A stretch of 64,000 nucleotides of DNA, taken from NCBI RefSeq assembly GCF_001039355.2, contig NW_019775913.1:454020-518019 (forward strand), read 5' to 3'. Below, piece after piece: positions 35,590 to 47,371 of this stretch (positions within the stretch are counted from its first letter, which is position 1; each line of letters opens with the position of its first letter). The translations under genes and the position numbers were made by a program. A model generated the notes under the pieces. The model made no database searches. It worked only from the letters and a program-made list of their open reading frames with translations, and had not been told where the DNA came from. Source of the stretch: Lingula anatina. Taxonomy: Eukaryota; Brachiopoda; Lingulata; Lingulida; Lingulidae.

Positions 35590-38500
35590 CTGTTTAAAAA
35601 AGAAACAATATCACAAAATGTTAACACGCTTCTTCCTTTTAAAGTGTCAAGATAGATACATTATGGTCACCTAGCCCCTGAGGTTTTAAAAAATAGACCA
35701 TTCCAACAAAAGAAAAAGCTAAATTGATTAACAAGATACCTTTTATAGCTTCCAAAAACATCGGAATGAGCTCTTCATCGTCGAAAAGAATATATTTCCA
35801 AATGCTTAATTCCCCAGGGATTTCCTCAGGCGCCATGTTCATTACAACAGGAATGACGACATGCCCTTTAGACTTTCTAGCATTCTGTATGATATACTGC
35901 AACTCCAACTGACACCAATCACTCTGGATAAAACTCTTGGACAGGAACACGATGGTATGCCTAGATGAATTGACCGCCTCAATAATGGAAGTAATCACAT
36001 AGGTTCCAAGTGCAAGGTCTTCTTTGGCGTAAAAACACTCGATTCCACATTCCTTTAGTTGGTGCAGAACTGGTTCTATGGTGGCTTCATCCTCACCGCT
36101 GTATGCAATGAATACATCGTGGCGGTATGGGTCCAAAGGCAAACTGCGAATGTGAAACACATCGTGATTGTCAACTTGCATGTACATAAACACAAGTGAG
36201 TGATGTACCTTACCTGTACGTGCACATGTATGCAAATAAAGGTCACAGACGTTTGGGTAGAGTCTCCTGAATTCTTAAGTATGTTGTTTAAATGCATTCA
36301 TGCCTATATAAATGCTAGCAATTCCCATTAATTGCAGTAACAATTAATTGCAGTAAAAACTTCGGAACATGTATTCCATCACCTTGGACCATGACTAAAT
36401 ATACACTCACCTAGTATCGTCCAGACCACGGGTTGATGAACTTGGTGTGTTCTGGCACATGGACTTCGCAGTGGTCAGGGTTCTACAGAGTGACTCAAAT
36501 TCATCGGGGGACATGTTTGAAATGTTCGTCACCATCTCAGCATAATACTGTGCTACTGCACCTGTATCAGTAAAAAGTTAAGTAGATCTTAAGTACAGTG
36601 ACAAATGTAGAAATCGCGTCCGATGTGTTTTTTATATTCAGTCAGTTAATGAACAAATTGTGGACACGGTATTAGTGGTTTTAGTGTATAAGACAACAGC
36701 GTCTATCAAGGAGTCATACGCAAGTAAATATAAAGGCATTTGACATTAGTTTCTGCCATCTTTGTAGAAATATCTTGGCCAAATAAAATTTACATTTCAT
36801 TAGGACACGAAAAATACAAAGCAAAAGTAAATAAGGAAAAAAAACTCCCTTGTTACAGTCACACATCCATGCATGTAGATGTTTACATTTGTTGCTATGT
36901 TTTACCCTCATCTTTTTTTTACCTCCAATCTTTAAGTTCGGTTTGTGTTGCATCGAGGTTATGGAATAAGATAAAATTATTTAATGCATCGAAATTATAG
37001 GTGAACATACGTTGATTACTTACTGGACAGTCGCGGAAGGTTAGCAGCCAATAGGCCATCCCTTATATCTTTAATAGTGGTACGATTGTTCTTGGCAATC
37101 CAATCTTTTACTCCTTGAATTTTTTGGAATTGAAAAATGTCAGGACACTTCGGGTTTAAGTTGGTCAGGTTAAATCTGCTATATTCTTCAGGGTCTAATA
37201 TTTCAGCAAGGTGTTCCAAAGTCCTGGTTTGAATGTGCACCTGTAAAGAATAAACAAGGTTTATTTTTTTCAGAAACTAGTATAAGGCAAAATAGCTACA
37301 TGTATGCAACATATATGAAGACACTTGCGGTTATGCCATTAAATTAAGCTCCCAACGTTCTGTATTCTGGGACTCTGCATAAGATATAATACATTCCTTT
37401 TATATTAATTCATGTATCAAATGTCCCCATGATATATCTTTCAAGGAATGGAACACGTAACGTTCAAAAACACTAATAAAATTATATACACGGTAGGCCT
37501 ACAAATTAGTTACTAAAATGATTCTGAATATGAAATATATTTTTACTATTAAAGCTCAATGCATCATAATCCAATATGCGTTTAACACTTTCTTACTGGT
37601 ACATATACCTGTATGTCTGGTATTTCAAAACGCCTCAGCAGTTCAACTATGGCAGTGCGCTCTTTTTCTTCTGCCAACATTCTTGGTGTCTTTTTTCCCT
37701 GCGATATATATAAAGAAATTATTATGAACTATAGGGGACGAAATAGAAACCGCTTTATACAGACCGATGAAAAGTGTTTTCCAGCACTCCCCTAATTTTA
37801 AAGATACACCATCCTTGTACATACCTAGAGATGTTATGGTATGTGACCATGGCAATATACTGCTTATTTGCCCTAAAGTGTGTTTCAGTGTGAAATGCCA
37901 GGTCTTTCTCTCAATGTCACATAATATGCTGCGACCTTAATGAGGTGTTCTGGCATATATTACTAGGATGACAATGTGTTATCTCACATACATACCATTC
38001 AGATTAAATACATATGCATGACTTACAGTATGTTGCTAAAATACTTTAACATGAAATGCTTTTTCACGTACATCAATACAAGTAATGAACTACAGACTAA
38101 AGAATAATGCGATAAAGAACTAATTGTTTTATGTGACTCGAGAAAATAAAGCGGAGCCACGTTATAATATATATTTCGACAATTCTACACTCACCCTATC
38201 CTGATTACTGCTATCCGCCCCGTGTTGGAGGAGAAGCTGGACACATTGTGTGTGGCCTCTACTGGCAGCGCAGTGAAGTGGCGTCCTCATGAAAAACTGT
38301 GGAAATGTACAAAGTATATGATAAAACATATATTTCAAATGCAGTAAAAAAGTATCGGGTTTGATAATAATGCTTAACTGAAAAAAATTAAAATAAAGTA
38401 ACCAATCAAATCGGGCTATGTGACTGACATGTTCCATCTCTTTCGACTGCGAAAACAATTTCTACACTTGTTGACTGTTAAAGAAATTTAACTTGCACAC

Positions 38501-41500
38501 AATAATTCCCTTTCCTTTTACTCATTTGATTATTCTTCAATTATAACTTGCAATTAGTGAAAGTGTATTTCATTTATTTTACAACGTTACAACTAAACAA
38601 ACGTTTTCCCAAGAGGAAAAATATTCCCAAGAACAAATGTTATAAAGAGTAAAGGAACACGAAGCGGATAAAATGATCATACACATGCATTTTGGATATT
38701 TTAATTATTAAACATTTCAAATAATATAAAATATTAATCAGAAACATTAAATATTCCTTTTTTATACTTTCATTGATTTCATTAGTTTCTTAAATTGGGC
38801 GTGTTACGTGTTATATTCTTGAAAGTGTGATGATATTTACATTAGTTACATTTGTTATATAATTTAAAAAACTGATCGGTTCCGAGTTAATGTTACAGGT
38901 AGGTTTGGCTTCTTTACAGAACTGTATTAACAGCTAGCCCAGTGTTACAGGGGATAAATAAAATTATCATTTCAATTTGTCATTTATATGTAAAATATTG
39001 AACAAAATAATAGATATTTAATCAAATAACTTTGTTTCTACTTCTATATTCAAAACCACGATTTAAGCGAAATTATACTTACATGTAACTAATTGCACTA
39101 CTGAAAACATTATGCCGTGTTCTATTTTACAATGTGCTTTATGTTCATTTATTCATAAATGAGAAAAGACTTGGTCAAGAGAATGTAAACCACAATAATG
39201 TTTCTTGTCACAGCTTAAGGAAAAATGAAGATGTACGTAAATGTTGTCATACTGCTGTGTTCTGACTATTCTACACTCACCCTATCCTGTATACTGGTAT
39301 CCGCCCCGTGTTGGAGGAGAAGCTGGACACATTGTGTGTGGCCATGTTCTGCAGCCAAGTGAAGTGGTGTCCTCTCCTCCTGTGGATAAGTGCAAACAAT
39401 GTGATTAAAAATATATATTTCAAGTGCAGTAAAAAATGTATTGGGTTTGATGATAAGACTTAACTGAAAAAATTGATCGGTGCCGTGTTCATATAAAATT
39501 TGGCTTCTGTAAAGGGGCTGCATTAATAACCCAGTGGTACAGTGGATGAATAAATTTATCATTTCAAAATGTCAATTCTATGTAAAATATTGAAAGAAAC
39601 AGTGAATATTTAATTTCATAAAACTTTACTTGTAATTCTGTATTTGACATCACCACGCTTCAAAAAAATTATATCTATATAATTGCGCTTCTGTTAAAAT
39701 TATGTCGTGTTCTACTTAATGTTGATTTATTAGTTTACAAGAAAAGACTTGGTCATGTAAAACACAAAATGTTTCTTCCCACGACTTCAGGAAAAAATTT
39801 AACTGTATGTAAATGTGGCCATACTGCTGTGTTCTGACTATTCTACACTCACCTCATCCTGTAGACTGGCATCGGCCCCGTGTTCGAGGATAAGCTGGAC
39901 ACATTGTGTGTGGCCATGTTCTGCAGCCAAGTGAAGTGGTGTCCTCTCCCCCTGTGGATAAGTGCAAACAATGTGATTAAAAATATATATTTCAAGTGCA
40001 GTAAAAAATGTATTGGGTTTGATGATAAGACTTAACTGAAAAAATTGATAGGTGCTGTGTTAATATTAAATTTGGACTTTGTATTGGGCCTGTATTAACA
40101 GCTCAGTGATGCAGTGGATTAATACTATCATTTCAATTTGTCACTTCTATGAAAAATATTGAAAGAAATAATGGATATTTAATCAAATAACTTTGTTTGT
40201 GCTTCTATATTTAACATCACACTTCAAACGTAATTATACTTAACTAATTGCACTACTGAAAACATTATGCCGTGTTCTATTTTACAATGTGCTTTATGTT
40301 GATTTATTCATAAATGAGAAAAGACTTGGTCAAGAGAATGTATACCACAATAATGTTTCTTGTCACAGCTTAAGGAAAAATGAAGATGTACGTAAATGTA
40401 GCCATACTGCTGTGTTCTGACTATTCTACACTCACCATATCCTGTATACTGGTATCCGCCCCGTGTTGGAGGAGAAACTGGACACATTGTGTGTGGCCGT
40501 GACATGCAGCCCAGTAAAGTGGTGTCCTCTCAGCCTGTGGATATGTACAAACAATGCGATAAAACACATATATTTCAAGTGCTGTAGAAACAAGTATTGG
40601 TTTTGATGACAAAGCTAAACTAAAAAAAAATAATAATCGGTGCTTTTTTTATAATAAATTTGGCCTCTGTATTGGGCCTGTATTACCAGCTCAGTGATGC
40701 AGTGGATTAATAAAACCATCATTTCAAGTTGTCAATTCTATGTAAAATATTGAAATAAATAATGGATATTTAGTAAAATAACTTTGTTTGTACTTCAATA
40801 TTTAACATCACACTTCAAACGTAATTATACTTAACTAATTGCACTGCGGAAAAAATTATGCCGCGTTCTATTTTACAATGTGCTTTATGTTGATTTATTC
40901 ATAAATCAGAAAAGGCTTGTTCAAGGGAATGTAAACCACAATAATGTTTCTTCTCACAACGTATGGAAAAATTATGATATACGTTAATGTTGCCATACAG
41001 CTGTGTTCTGACTATTCTACACTCACCATATCCTGTATACTGGTATCCGCCCCGTGTTGGAGGAGAAACTGGACACATTGTGTGTGGCCGTGACCTGCAG
41101 TCCAGTGAAGTGGTGTAATCCCCCACTGTGGATATGTACAAACAATGTGATTAAACACATATATTTCAAGTGCAGTAAAAAATGTTTTGGGTTTGATGAT
41201 AAGACTTAACTGAAAAAATTGATCGGTGCCGTGTTCATATAAAATTTGGCTTCTGTAAAGGGGCTGCATTAATAACCCAGTGGTACCGTGGATTAATAAA
41301 TTTATCATTTCAAAATGTCAATTCTATGTAAAATATTGAAAGAAACAGTGAATATTTAATTTCATAAAACTTTACTTGTATGTATTTGACATCACCACGC
41401 TTCAAAAAAATTATATCTATATAATTGCGCTTCTGTTAAAATTATGTCGTGTTCTACTAGTAGGGGAGCCAAACTCCAAAAGCCTTCAAAAAAGGGTAGT

Positions 41501-44500
41501 AAAAAAATTTAATGATATAAAATTTTCGAACATATCGTTGGAGAGCCTGATACCTGGGGTTTATGAATCTGCTTATTGGACAAATGGGCTCAATTGCGAA
41601 AGTGCCCAAAAATCCAAGATGGCCGCCAGCCATGGTGAATACACAGAATAGTCATCAATTATGAAAAGTGATTAATAATATTTCTTTGCTGAAGTGTAGA
41701 TTACTTATATTGTGTATATATTGTGGAAATATGTACTTCCTGGGAGTCTGTTGAAATAATTTGTCAATTGGATTCAAAATGGCCGCTTCATCCAAGATGG
41801 CGGACAATATTTCACTAATTTTTTCAATTAAGTCATGTTTTCTTCAATCTAGAATTTCTTTTAATCGTGATATAAGCAAACTGTCATCAAATATAGCTTT
41901 TCTATAATATTTCACACATTTCTGTTGTCTGCATGCACTATGGAGGCTTTTTGATTAAGAGAAAAATCCAATATGGCCGCCACATGCCCCTCACCATTAT
42001 GAGTCAGAAGCACAATGTATATCTTTTTGAAAGTTGAAATACCTTATTAAATGAAGTTTATTTTATTTTTATTTTACAATATGCAGGTATAGGACAATTG
42101 TTTTAAATTTTAAAGGTAAATTTGAGATGGTGTCTTGACCCAAGATGGCTGCCTTATTCAAGATGGCGGCCAAAATTTTGCCAATTTTTGCAGTTAATTC
42201 ATGTTTTATTTAATCTAGAATTACTTTCAATCATGATAGAATCAACACAAAATCAAATATAAAATATGTACAGTATGACCTGTATTTTTCTCTCTCTGTA
42301 CAGTATAAAGCTTAATGATTAGAAGAAAATCCATGTACCCCGACTGTTATGGCCTAAAGGTGCCCACGGCATGCACCTTATTTGCAAGATCAAATATCTT
42401 CTTAAATAAAGTATATTTCATGTTTCCTTTGCAATTTATTGATAAAGGACAATTGTTTATTTTTAAAGGTAAAGCTAAGACCATATCTTTTTTTCAATAT
42501 GGCTTCTTTATCCAAGATGGCTGCCATTATTTTACCAATTTTCGCAACTGAGGCACATGTTCTATGCTCTAGAAATTATTTCAACCATGGTAAAAGCTAT
42601 ATTTCACCTCATCCTGTAGACTGGCATCGGCCCTGTGTTCGAGGATAAGCTGGACACATTGTGTGCGGCCGTTACCGGCAGCCCAGTGAAGTGGTGTCCT
42701 CCTATCCTGTGGATAAGTGCAAACAATGTGATTAAACACATCTATTTCAAGTATCGTAGAAATAAGTATTGGGTTTGATGACAAACCTTAACTAAAAAAA
42801 TTGATAGGTGCTGTGTTAATATTAAATGTGGCCCCTGCATTAATTGGGCCTGTGATAACAGCTCAGTGATGGAGTGGATTAATTAAATCATCACTTCGAT
42901 TTGTCAATTCTTTGTAAAATATTGAAAGAAATAATGGATATTTAATGAAATAACTTTGTTTGTACTTCTATATCTAACATCACACTTCAAACTTAATTAT
43001 ACTTAACTAATTGAACTACTGAAAGCATTATGCCGTGTTCTATTTTACAATGTGCTACAGTATATGTTGATTTATTCATAAATGAGAAAAAGACTTGGCC
43101 AAGAGAATGTAAACCACAATAATGTTTCTTCTCACAACGTATGGAAAAATTATGATATAAGTTAATGTTGCCATACAGCTGTGTTCTGACTATTCTACAC
43201 TCACCATATCCTGTATACTGGTATCCGCCCCGTGTTGGAGGAGAAACTGGACACATTGTGTGTGGCCTTGACCTGCAGCCCAGTGAAGTGGTGTAATCCC
43301 CCACTGTGGATATGTACAAACAATGTGATTAAACACATATATTTCAAGTGCAGTAAAAAATGTTTTGGGTTTGATGATAAGACTTAACTGAAAAAATTGA
43401 TCGGTGCCGTGTTCATATAAAATTTGGCTTCTGTAAAGGGGCTGCATTAATAACCCAGTGGTACCGTGGATTAATAAATTTATCATTTCAAAATGTCAAT
43501 TCTATGTAAAATATTGAAAGAAACAGTGAATATCTAATTTTATAAAACTTTACTTGTAATTCTGTATTTGACATCACCACGCTTAAAAAAAAATTATATA
43601 TATATAATTGCGCTTCTGTTAAAATTATGTCGTGTTCTACTTAATGTTGATTTATTAGTTTATAAGAAAAGACTCGGTCATGTAAAACACAAAATGTTTC
43701 TTCCCGCGACTGCAAGAAAAATTTAACTGTATGTAAATGTGGCCATTCTGCTGTGTTCTGACTATTCTACACTCACCTCATCCTGTAGACTGGCATCGGC
43801 CCCGTGTTCGAGGATAAGCTGGACACATTGTGTGCGGCCGTTACCGGCAGCCCAGTGAAGTGGTGTCCTCCTATCCTGTGGATAAGTGCAAACAATGTGA
43901 TTAAACACATCTATTTCAAGTATCGTAGAAATAAGTATTGGGTTTGATGACAAACCTTAACTAAAAAAATTGATAGGTGCTGTGTTAATATTAAATGTGG
44001 CCCCTGCATTAATTGGGCCTGTGATAACAGCTCAGTGATGGAGTGGATTAATTAAATCATCACTTCGATTTGTCAATTCTTTGTAAAATATTGAAAGAAA
44101 TAATGGATATTTAATGAAATAACTTTGTTTGTACTTCTATATCTAACATCACACTTCAAACTTAATTATACTTAACTAATTGCACTACTGAAAGCATTAT
44201 GCCGTGTTCTATTTTACAATGTGCTACAGTATATGTTGATTTATTCATAAATGAGAAAAAGACTTGGCCAAGAGAATGTAAACCACAATAATGTTTCTTC
44301 TCACAACTTAAGGAAAAATGACGTTTTACGTAAATGTAGCCATACTGCTGTGTTCTGACTACTCTACAATCACCTTATCCTGTATACTGGTATCCGCCCC
44401 GTGTTGGAAGAGAAACTGGACACATTGTGTGTGGCCGCACTCTGCAGCCCAGTGAAGTGGTGTCTTCTTATTCTGTGGATATGAACAAACAATGTGATTA

Positions 44501-46003
44501 AACACATATATTTCAAGTACCGTAAAAAAGTGTTGGGTTTGATGATAAGGCTTAACTAAAAACAAGGCAGCAAAGCTGTCAAATGTACAGACAAAGAACA
44601 GAAAATAAAGATGAAAATAAGTGAAAAATTAAATTTTCACAAAAAACTGTTAAATTGCCCGAAAAATTTACCAAACAGACTGCGTTACCTATTGAAGCTG
44701 TATGTTAGACCCATGTTTCTTTCCTGTAAGTTTGAGAACAGTAAGTCACATGATTTCCCTTAAATGGTCAGCATAGGAGCAGTGCCCAAAATAGGGGTNC
44801 CCTTTAAGGAAAAAGGAAGATGTACGTAAATGTTGCCATACTGCTGTGTTCTGACTATTCTACACTCACCCTATCCTGTATATTGGTATCCGCCCCGTGT
44901 TGGAGGAGAAGCTGGACACATTGTGTGTGGCCGTGATCTGCAGCACAGTGAAGTGGTGTCATCCCACCCTGTGGATATGTACAAACATTGTGATTAAACA
45001 CATATATATATTTCAAGTGCAGTAGAAAAAAGTATCGGGTTTTGATGATATGGGTTAACTGAACAAAATGATCGGTGCTGTGTTAATATTAAATTTGGCC
45101 TCTGTATTGGGTCTGTATTAACAGCTCAGTGATGCAGTGGATTAATAGAATCATCATTTCAAGTTGTCAATTCTATGTAAAATATTGAAAGAAATAATGG
45201 ATATTAAATGAAATAAATTTGTTTGTACTTCTATATTTAACATCACACTTCACACGTAATAATACTTAACTAGTTGAACTACTGAAAACATTATGCCGTG
45301 TTCTAATTTACAATGTGATTTATGTTGATTTATTCATAAATGAGAAAAAAGCCTTGGCCGAGAGAATGTAAACCACAATAATGTTTCTTCTCACAACTTA
45401 AGGAAAAATGACGATGTACGTAAATGTAGCCATACTGCAGTGTTCTGACTATTCTACACTCACCGTATCCTGTATATTGGCATCCGCCCCGTGTTGGAGG
45501 AGAAGCTGGACACATTGTGTGTGGCCGTGATCTGCAGCCCAGTGAAGTGGTGTCCTCTCATCCTGTGGATATGTACAAACAATGCGATTATACATATATT
45601 CCAAGTGCAGTAGAAAAAAGTATCGGGTTTTGATGTAATGGCTTAACTTAAAAATTTTATTTCATATTTGCACTTGGTAATTGTTAAAAAATCTGTTACA
45701 TGTATGGGATTCTTGTTGAACATATTATATTGTTTACATTGGTATATGCCTAGCCTATCACATAGAAAACCTTGTGTAGCGGAAAGAGGGAATGGAAAGT
45801 GAAATTATGCAGTGGATGATTCAGTCTATGGCATGGGTCGTCTGCATTAAATAAATCGTTTAGATCGACAACGGCGTATCTAAATAGAGAGAAATCAAAG
45901 TTGTTACCATTCCCTGGTCATTGATGTCGCACTGCCCGGCAGTCAGCAGATGCTGTAACCTCACTGTATCTCCATCCCGTGCAGCCCAGTGAAGGTCATC
46001 CAT
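35423..46003 (-). CDS. Ankyrin-Death-TIR-coiled-coil protein, 17 exons
   Basis: Exons in transcript order: 46003-45908, 45562-45464, 44968-44870, 44472-44374, 43875-43777, 43303-43205, 42706-42608, 41125-41027, 40534-40436, 39951-39853, 39379-39281, 38296-38195, 37698-37609, 37240-37024, 36561-36411, 36143-35740, 35589-35423. All phases match; 2,217 nt, 738 residues. Residues 1-32 form a capping ankyrin repeat beginning MDDLHWAARDGD. Residues 33-396 are eleven ankyrin repeats, one exon each, and 397-426 a last degenerate repeat. Residues 427-499 form a Death-fold domain, 500-548 a linker, about 549-684 a TIR domain, and the rest a heptad coiled coil. No signal peptide or membrane helix is visible, so it is predicted cytoplasmic. 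Death and TIR domains are adaptor modules of innate immunity and cell death signalling, and ankyrin repeats bind partners; the pathway is inferred. The gap at 44799 means repeat number may be wrong. Confidence 0.9.
35740..36143 (-). CDS. TIR-domain exon
   Basis: A single 404-nt exon carries the whole domain. Box 1 is RHDVFIAYSGED, the BB-loop region is YAKEDLALG, and alpha-C is SKSFIQSDWCQLEL. E629 in WCQLE occupies the place of the conserved glutamate that is catalytic in NAD-cleaving TIR domains and also conserved in Toll-type signalling domains. The BB loop lacks the usual Pro-Gly. Activity cannot be decided from sequence. Confidence 0.93.
36411..36561 (-). CDS. Death-TIR linker exon
   Basis: It encodes AVAQYYAEMVTNISN, then MSPDEFESLCRTLTTAKSMC and a Ser/Thr-rich end. 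The helical first half may extend the Death-type fold or form a separate short helical pair. Phases 1-2 match both neighbours. Confidence 0.85.
37024..37240 (-). CDS. Death-domain exon
   Basis: It encodes TLEHLAEILDPEEYSRF, FQKIQGVKDWIAKN and IKDIRDGLLAANLP. This is the hydrophobic pattern of a six-helix Death-superfamily domain, with Trp in the helix-5 region. It could be assigned to the Death or a related subfamily only by profile search. Confidence 0.75.
37609..37698 (-). CDS. Last, degenerate ankyrin exon
   Basis: A 90-nt phase 0-0 exon reads GKKTPRMLAEEKERTAIVEL, then LRRFEIPDIQ. It has the TP...LA....R..IVELL pattern of an ankyrin repeat but differs in sequence from the amplified array. 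Confidence 0.85.
41027..44309 (-). repeat. Tandem duplication of a two-exon ankyrin block
   Basis: 41027-41455 is nearly identical to 43205-43640, and 42605-43137 to 43776-44309. The natural reading is a duplicated block of about 1.1-1.2 kb containing two ankyrin exons, one copy of which was later interrupted by the 41456-42605 insertion and lost about 135 bp at the junction. Confidence 0.85.
41456..42605. repeat. Insertion of roughly 360-bp tandem units rich in AAGATGGC(C/G)GCC
   Basis: Three diverged units of about 360 bp align at about 41770, 42135 and 42495, and a partial unit precedes them. Each holds CCAAGATGG, CTAGAA and TTTCAATCATG-like blocks in order. At least eight ATGGC sites match the YY1-type consensus AAGATGGCGGC or differ slightly. 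The insertion starts within TTCTACT and ends at CACCTCATCC, just at the donor of ankyrin exon 42706-42608. Confidence 0.75.
44799..44799. other. Single ambiguous base inside the ankyrin array, probable gap
   Basis: The n lies in the intron between ankyrin exons 44968-44870 and 44472-44374, where unit spacing is short (496 bp) and the usual intron sequence is replaced by unrelated sequence from about 44560. Confidence 0.6.
45908..46003 (-). CDS. First coding exon of the Ank-TIR gene
   Basis: It begins ATGGATGACCTTCACTGGGC, encoding an N-terminal capping ankyrin repeat, and ends GGAATG|GTAACA in phase 0. An acceptor (TATTATTTCAG) at 46070 implies a 5' UTR segment 46069-46004 in the same exon and at least one upstream non-coding exon. 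No in-frame upstream ATG is needed. Confidence 0.88.
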
Positions 46004-46138
46004 ACTGGCTGGCGGCTATACTGTACACATTCCAACGAAGAGGACAACGTATGTCTAAATTTCACTCGTCTGAAATAATATAAATAAGCATCATAAGTTG
46101 AAATATATAAAAAGATGAAATGTACAATATGAACTTAC

Positions 46139-46200
46139 CTAATATGTAAAGACCCACGAATGATAAAACAAAAGAAGCAGCTTGGCACAGAGACGCCACC
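46139..46200 (-). other. Possible non-coding 5' exon of the Ank-TIR gene
   Basis: A strong minus-strand donor (TTAG|GTAAGT at 46138) lies 70 bp upstream of the acceptor at 46070. The 5' limit of the exon cannot be set from sequence, so the far end given is arbitrary. The intron would be very short, so the farther donors at 46623 and 47641 are alternatives. Confidence 0.3.
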
Positions 46201-46617
46201 GTAACATAAAATATTCAAAATGTACAAAGGCTTTTACATGATCACATCCATCTGCGGTCTCAATCCGGCTTCTAGCTGGCGTGAACCCCCCCCCCCCCCC
46301 CACATACACACACACCCACACAGACGCACACCACCGAAGAAATGTTCCGTGCAGCTTAAATGTCCTAGTGGTGTTATCTTTAAATCATTCTTGTCAAATG
46401 ATTCCTTAGACTTGGGGATTTTGGAAATTGTCACGTTAAACGCATCAGGTCTAAAGAGATCCTAACTGACAAACAATTTCATCAATTTTGTCATAACGGA
46501 GGAAGGAACATTGTACCAAAATATTAACATTAATTCGTCACCCCAGTGGCAACGAGGTATATGTCAGTCGTTTATATCTATTTGGTAGATAAATCACATT
46601 TTAAGAAAAATTGGGTT

Positions 46618-46702
46618 AACTTACTAGTTGGAAACAGCCCATGCAAATGGCGACTTTCTATAATTAGAGGTGACGAGGGGGATATTTTCATGGGAATTCC
46701 CC
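46618..46702 (-). promoter_or_regulatory. Candidate first exon/promoter copy A with kappaB-like site
   Basis: A minus-strand donor (GTAAGTTAAC) is preceded by TTTCCAACTA and the block CCCCTCGTCACCTCT. The same arrangement recurs at 47636-47715. Immediately upstream (transcript sense), 46692-46702 reads GGGAATTCCCC, a perfect match to the NF-kappaB consensus. Confidence 0.45.
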
Positions 46703-46835
46703 TTAATTGCTGTTGATGTGTTTGTCTCAACAAGTGCAGTAAGTTTTTGGTCAATCAAACAAGATCAATTATATAAAAGAGACAAATCTGATTGAGTCAG
46801 GTGCAAATTGTTATACTCAATCTGTTCATAGCCCC

Positions 46836-46908
46836 CCCCCCCCCCCCCATACTCAATTCAAGATAACGAGACAATGGCGTACGTAGTTGAGGGGGGGGGG
46901 GGGGAGGC
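46836..46908. repeat. C-run and G-run pair
   Basis: A run of about 17 C (46833-46848) and a run of about 14 G (46889-46904) lie about 40 bp apart and could pair as a hairpin or form quadruplexes. Run lengths are approximate. Confidence 0.6.
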
Positions 46909-47327
46909 ACAACGGGTTCCGTGTGACCTACTTGTACATACTGGGGTACAACTTGTATAAAAACCCTTTCCCGTTTCTACTTCCCTACGAATATTTTTTT
47001 AACAAGCGGTATAATCAGAGAATAACAAATGAAACTCTATTTTTATGTCCTATACATAATAATAAAAGTTGCTTCGTCTGCTGTGTTTGCCAAGCGAATC
47101 AAAGTAAAACATATTTTCTATCTTGAAGAAAGCAAAACATTTTGAAGAATAGCCCGATCAAGCTGACTTTGTGTAAATATACAAAACATCCCTTTGTCTT
47201 TTCAATTCGTCAATTGCTCGTCATCCGCTCCATGTTTGAATCAATCACTAGTGACCCTATAGCTATACACCTTAGCGCTAGCGTTTACATGACTTCACAA
47301 TGAGAAGTGGGAGGAGAGACTACACAA

Positions 47328-47329
<2 letters not shown>

Positions 47330-47370
<41 letters not shown>
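47330..47370. repeat. CA microsatellite
   Basis: A long CA run; no gene is supported in the flanks. Confidence 0.95.

Positions 47371-47371
<1 letters not shown>

Larger units (their letters stand above)
38195..45562 (-). repeat. Array of eleven single-repeat ankyrin exons
   Basis: Exons start (transcript sense) at 45562, 44968, 44472, 43875, 43303, 42706, 41125, 40534, 39951, 39379 and 38296. Ten are exactly 99 nt and one is 102 nt; all are phase 0-0. Each reads like RTPLHWAA, GHTQCVQLLLQHGAD, ending QD plus one variable residue before the donor. Spacing is mostly 572-597 bp, and the introns are also near-identical (TGTTCTGACTATTCTACACT upstream on the plus strand). The units are therefore exon+intron duplications. 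Spacing is 1,083 bp between the last two and 1,581 bp where an insertion lies. Confidence 0.95.

Noticed and set aside
35740-36143. Horizontal transfer of a bacterial TIR gene
   Set aside because: The exon is spliced in phase with Death and ankyrin exons typical of animals.
38195-45562. CRISPR-like array
   Set aside because: The regular repeats are ankyrin-coding exons with splice sites in eukaryotic DNA.
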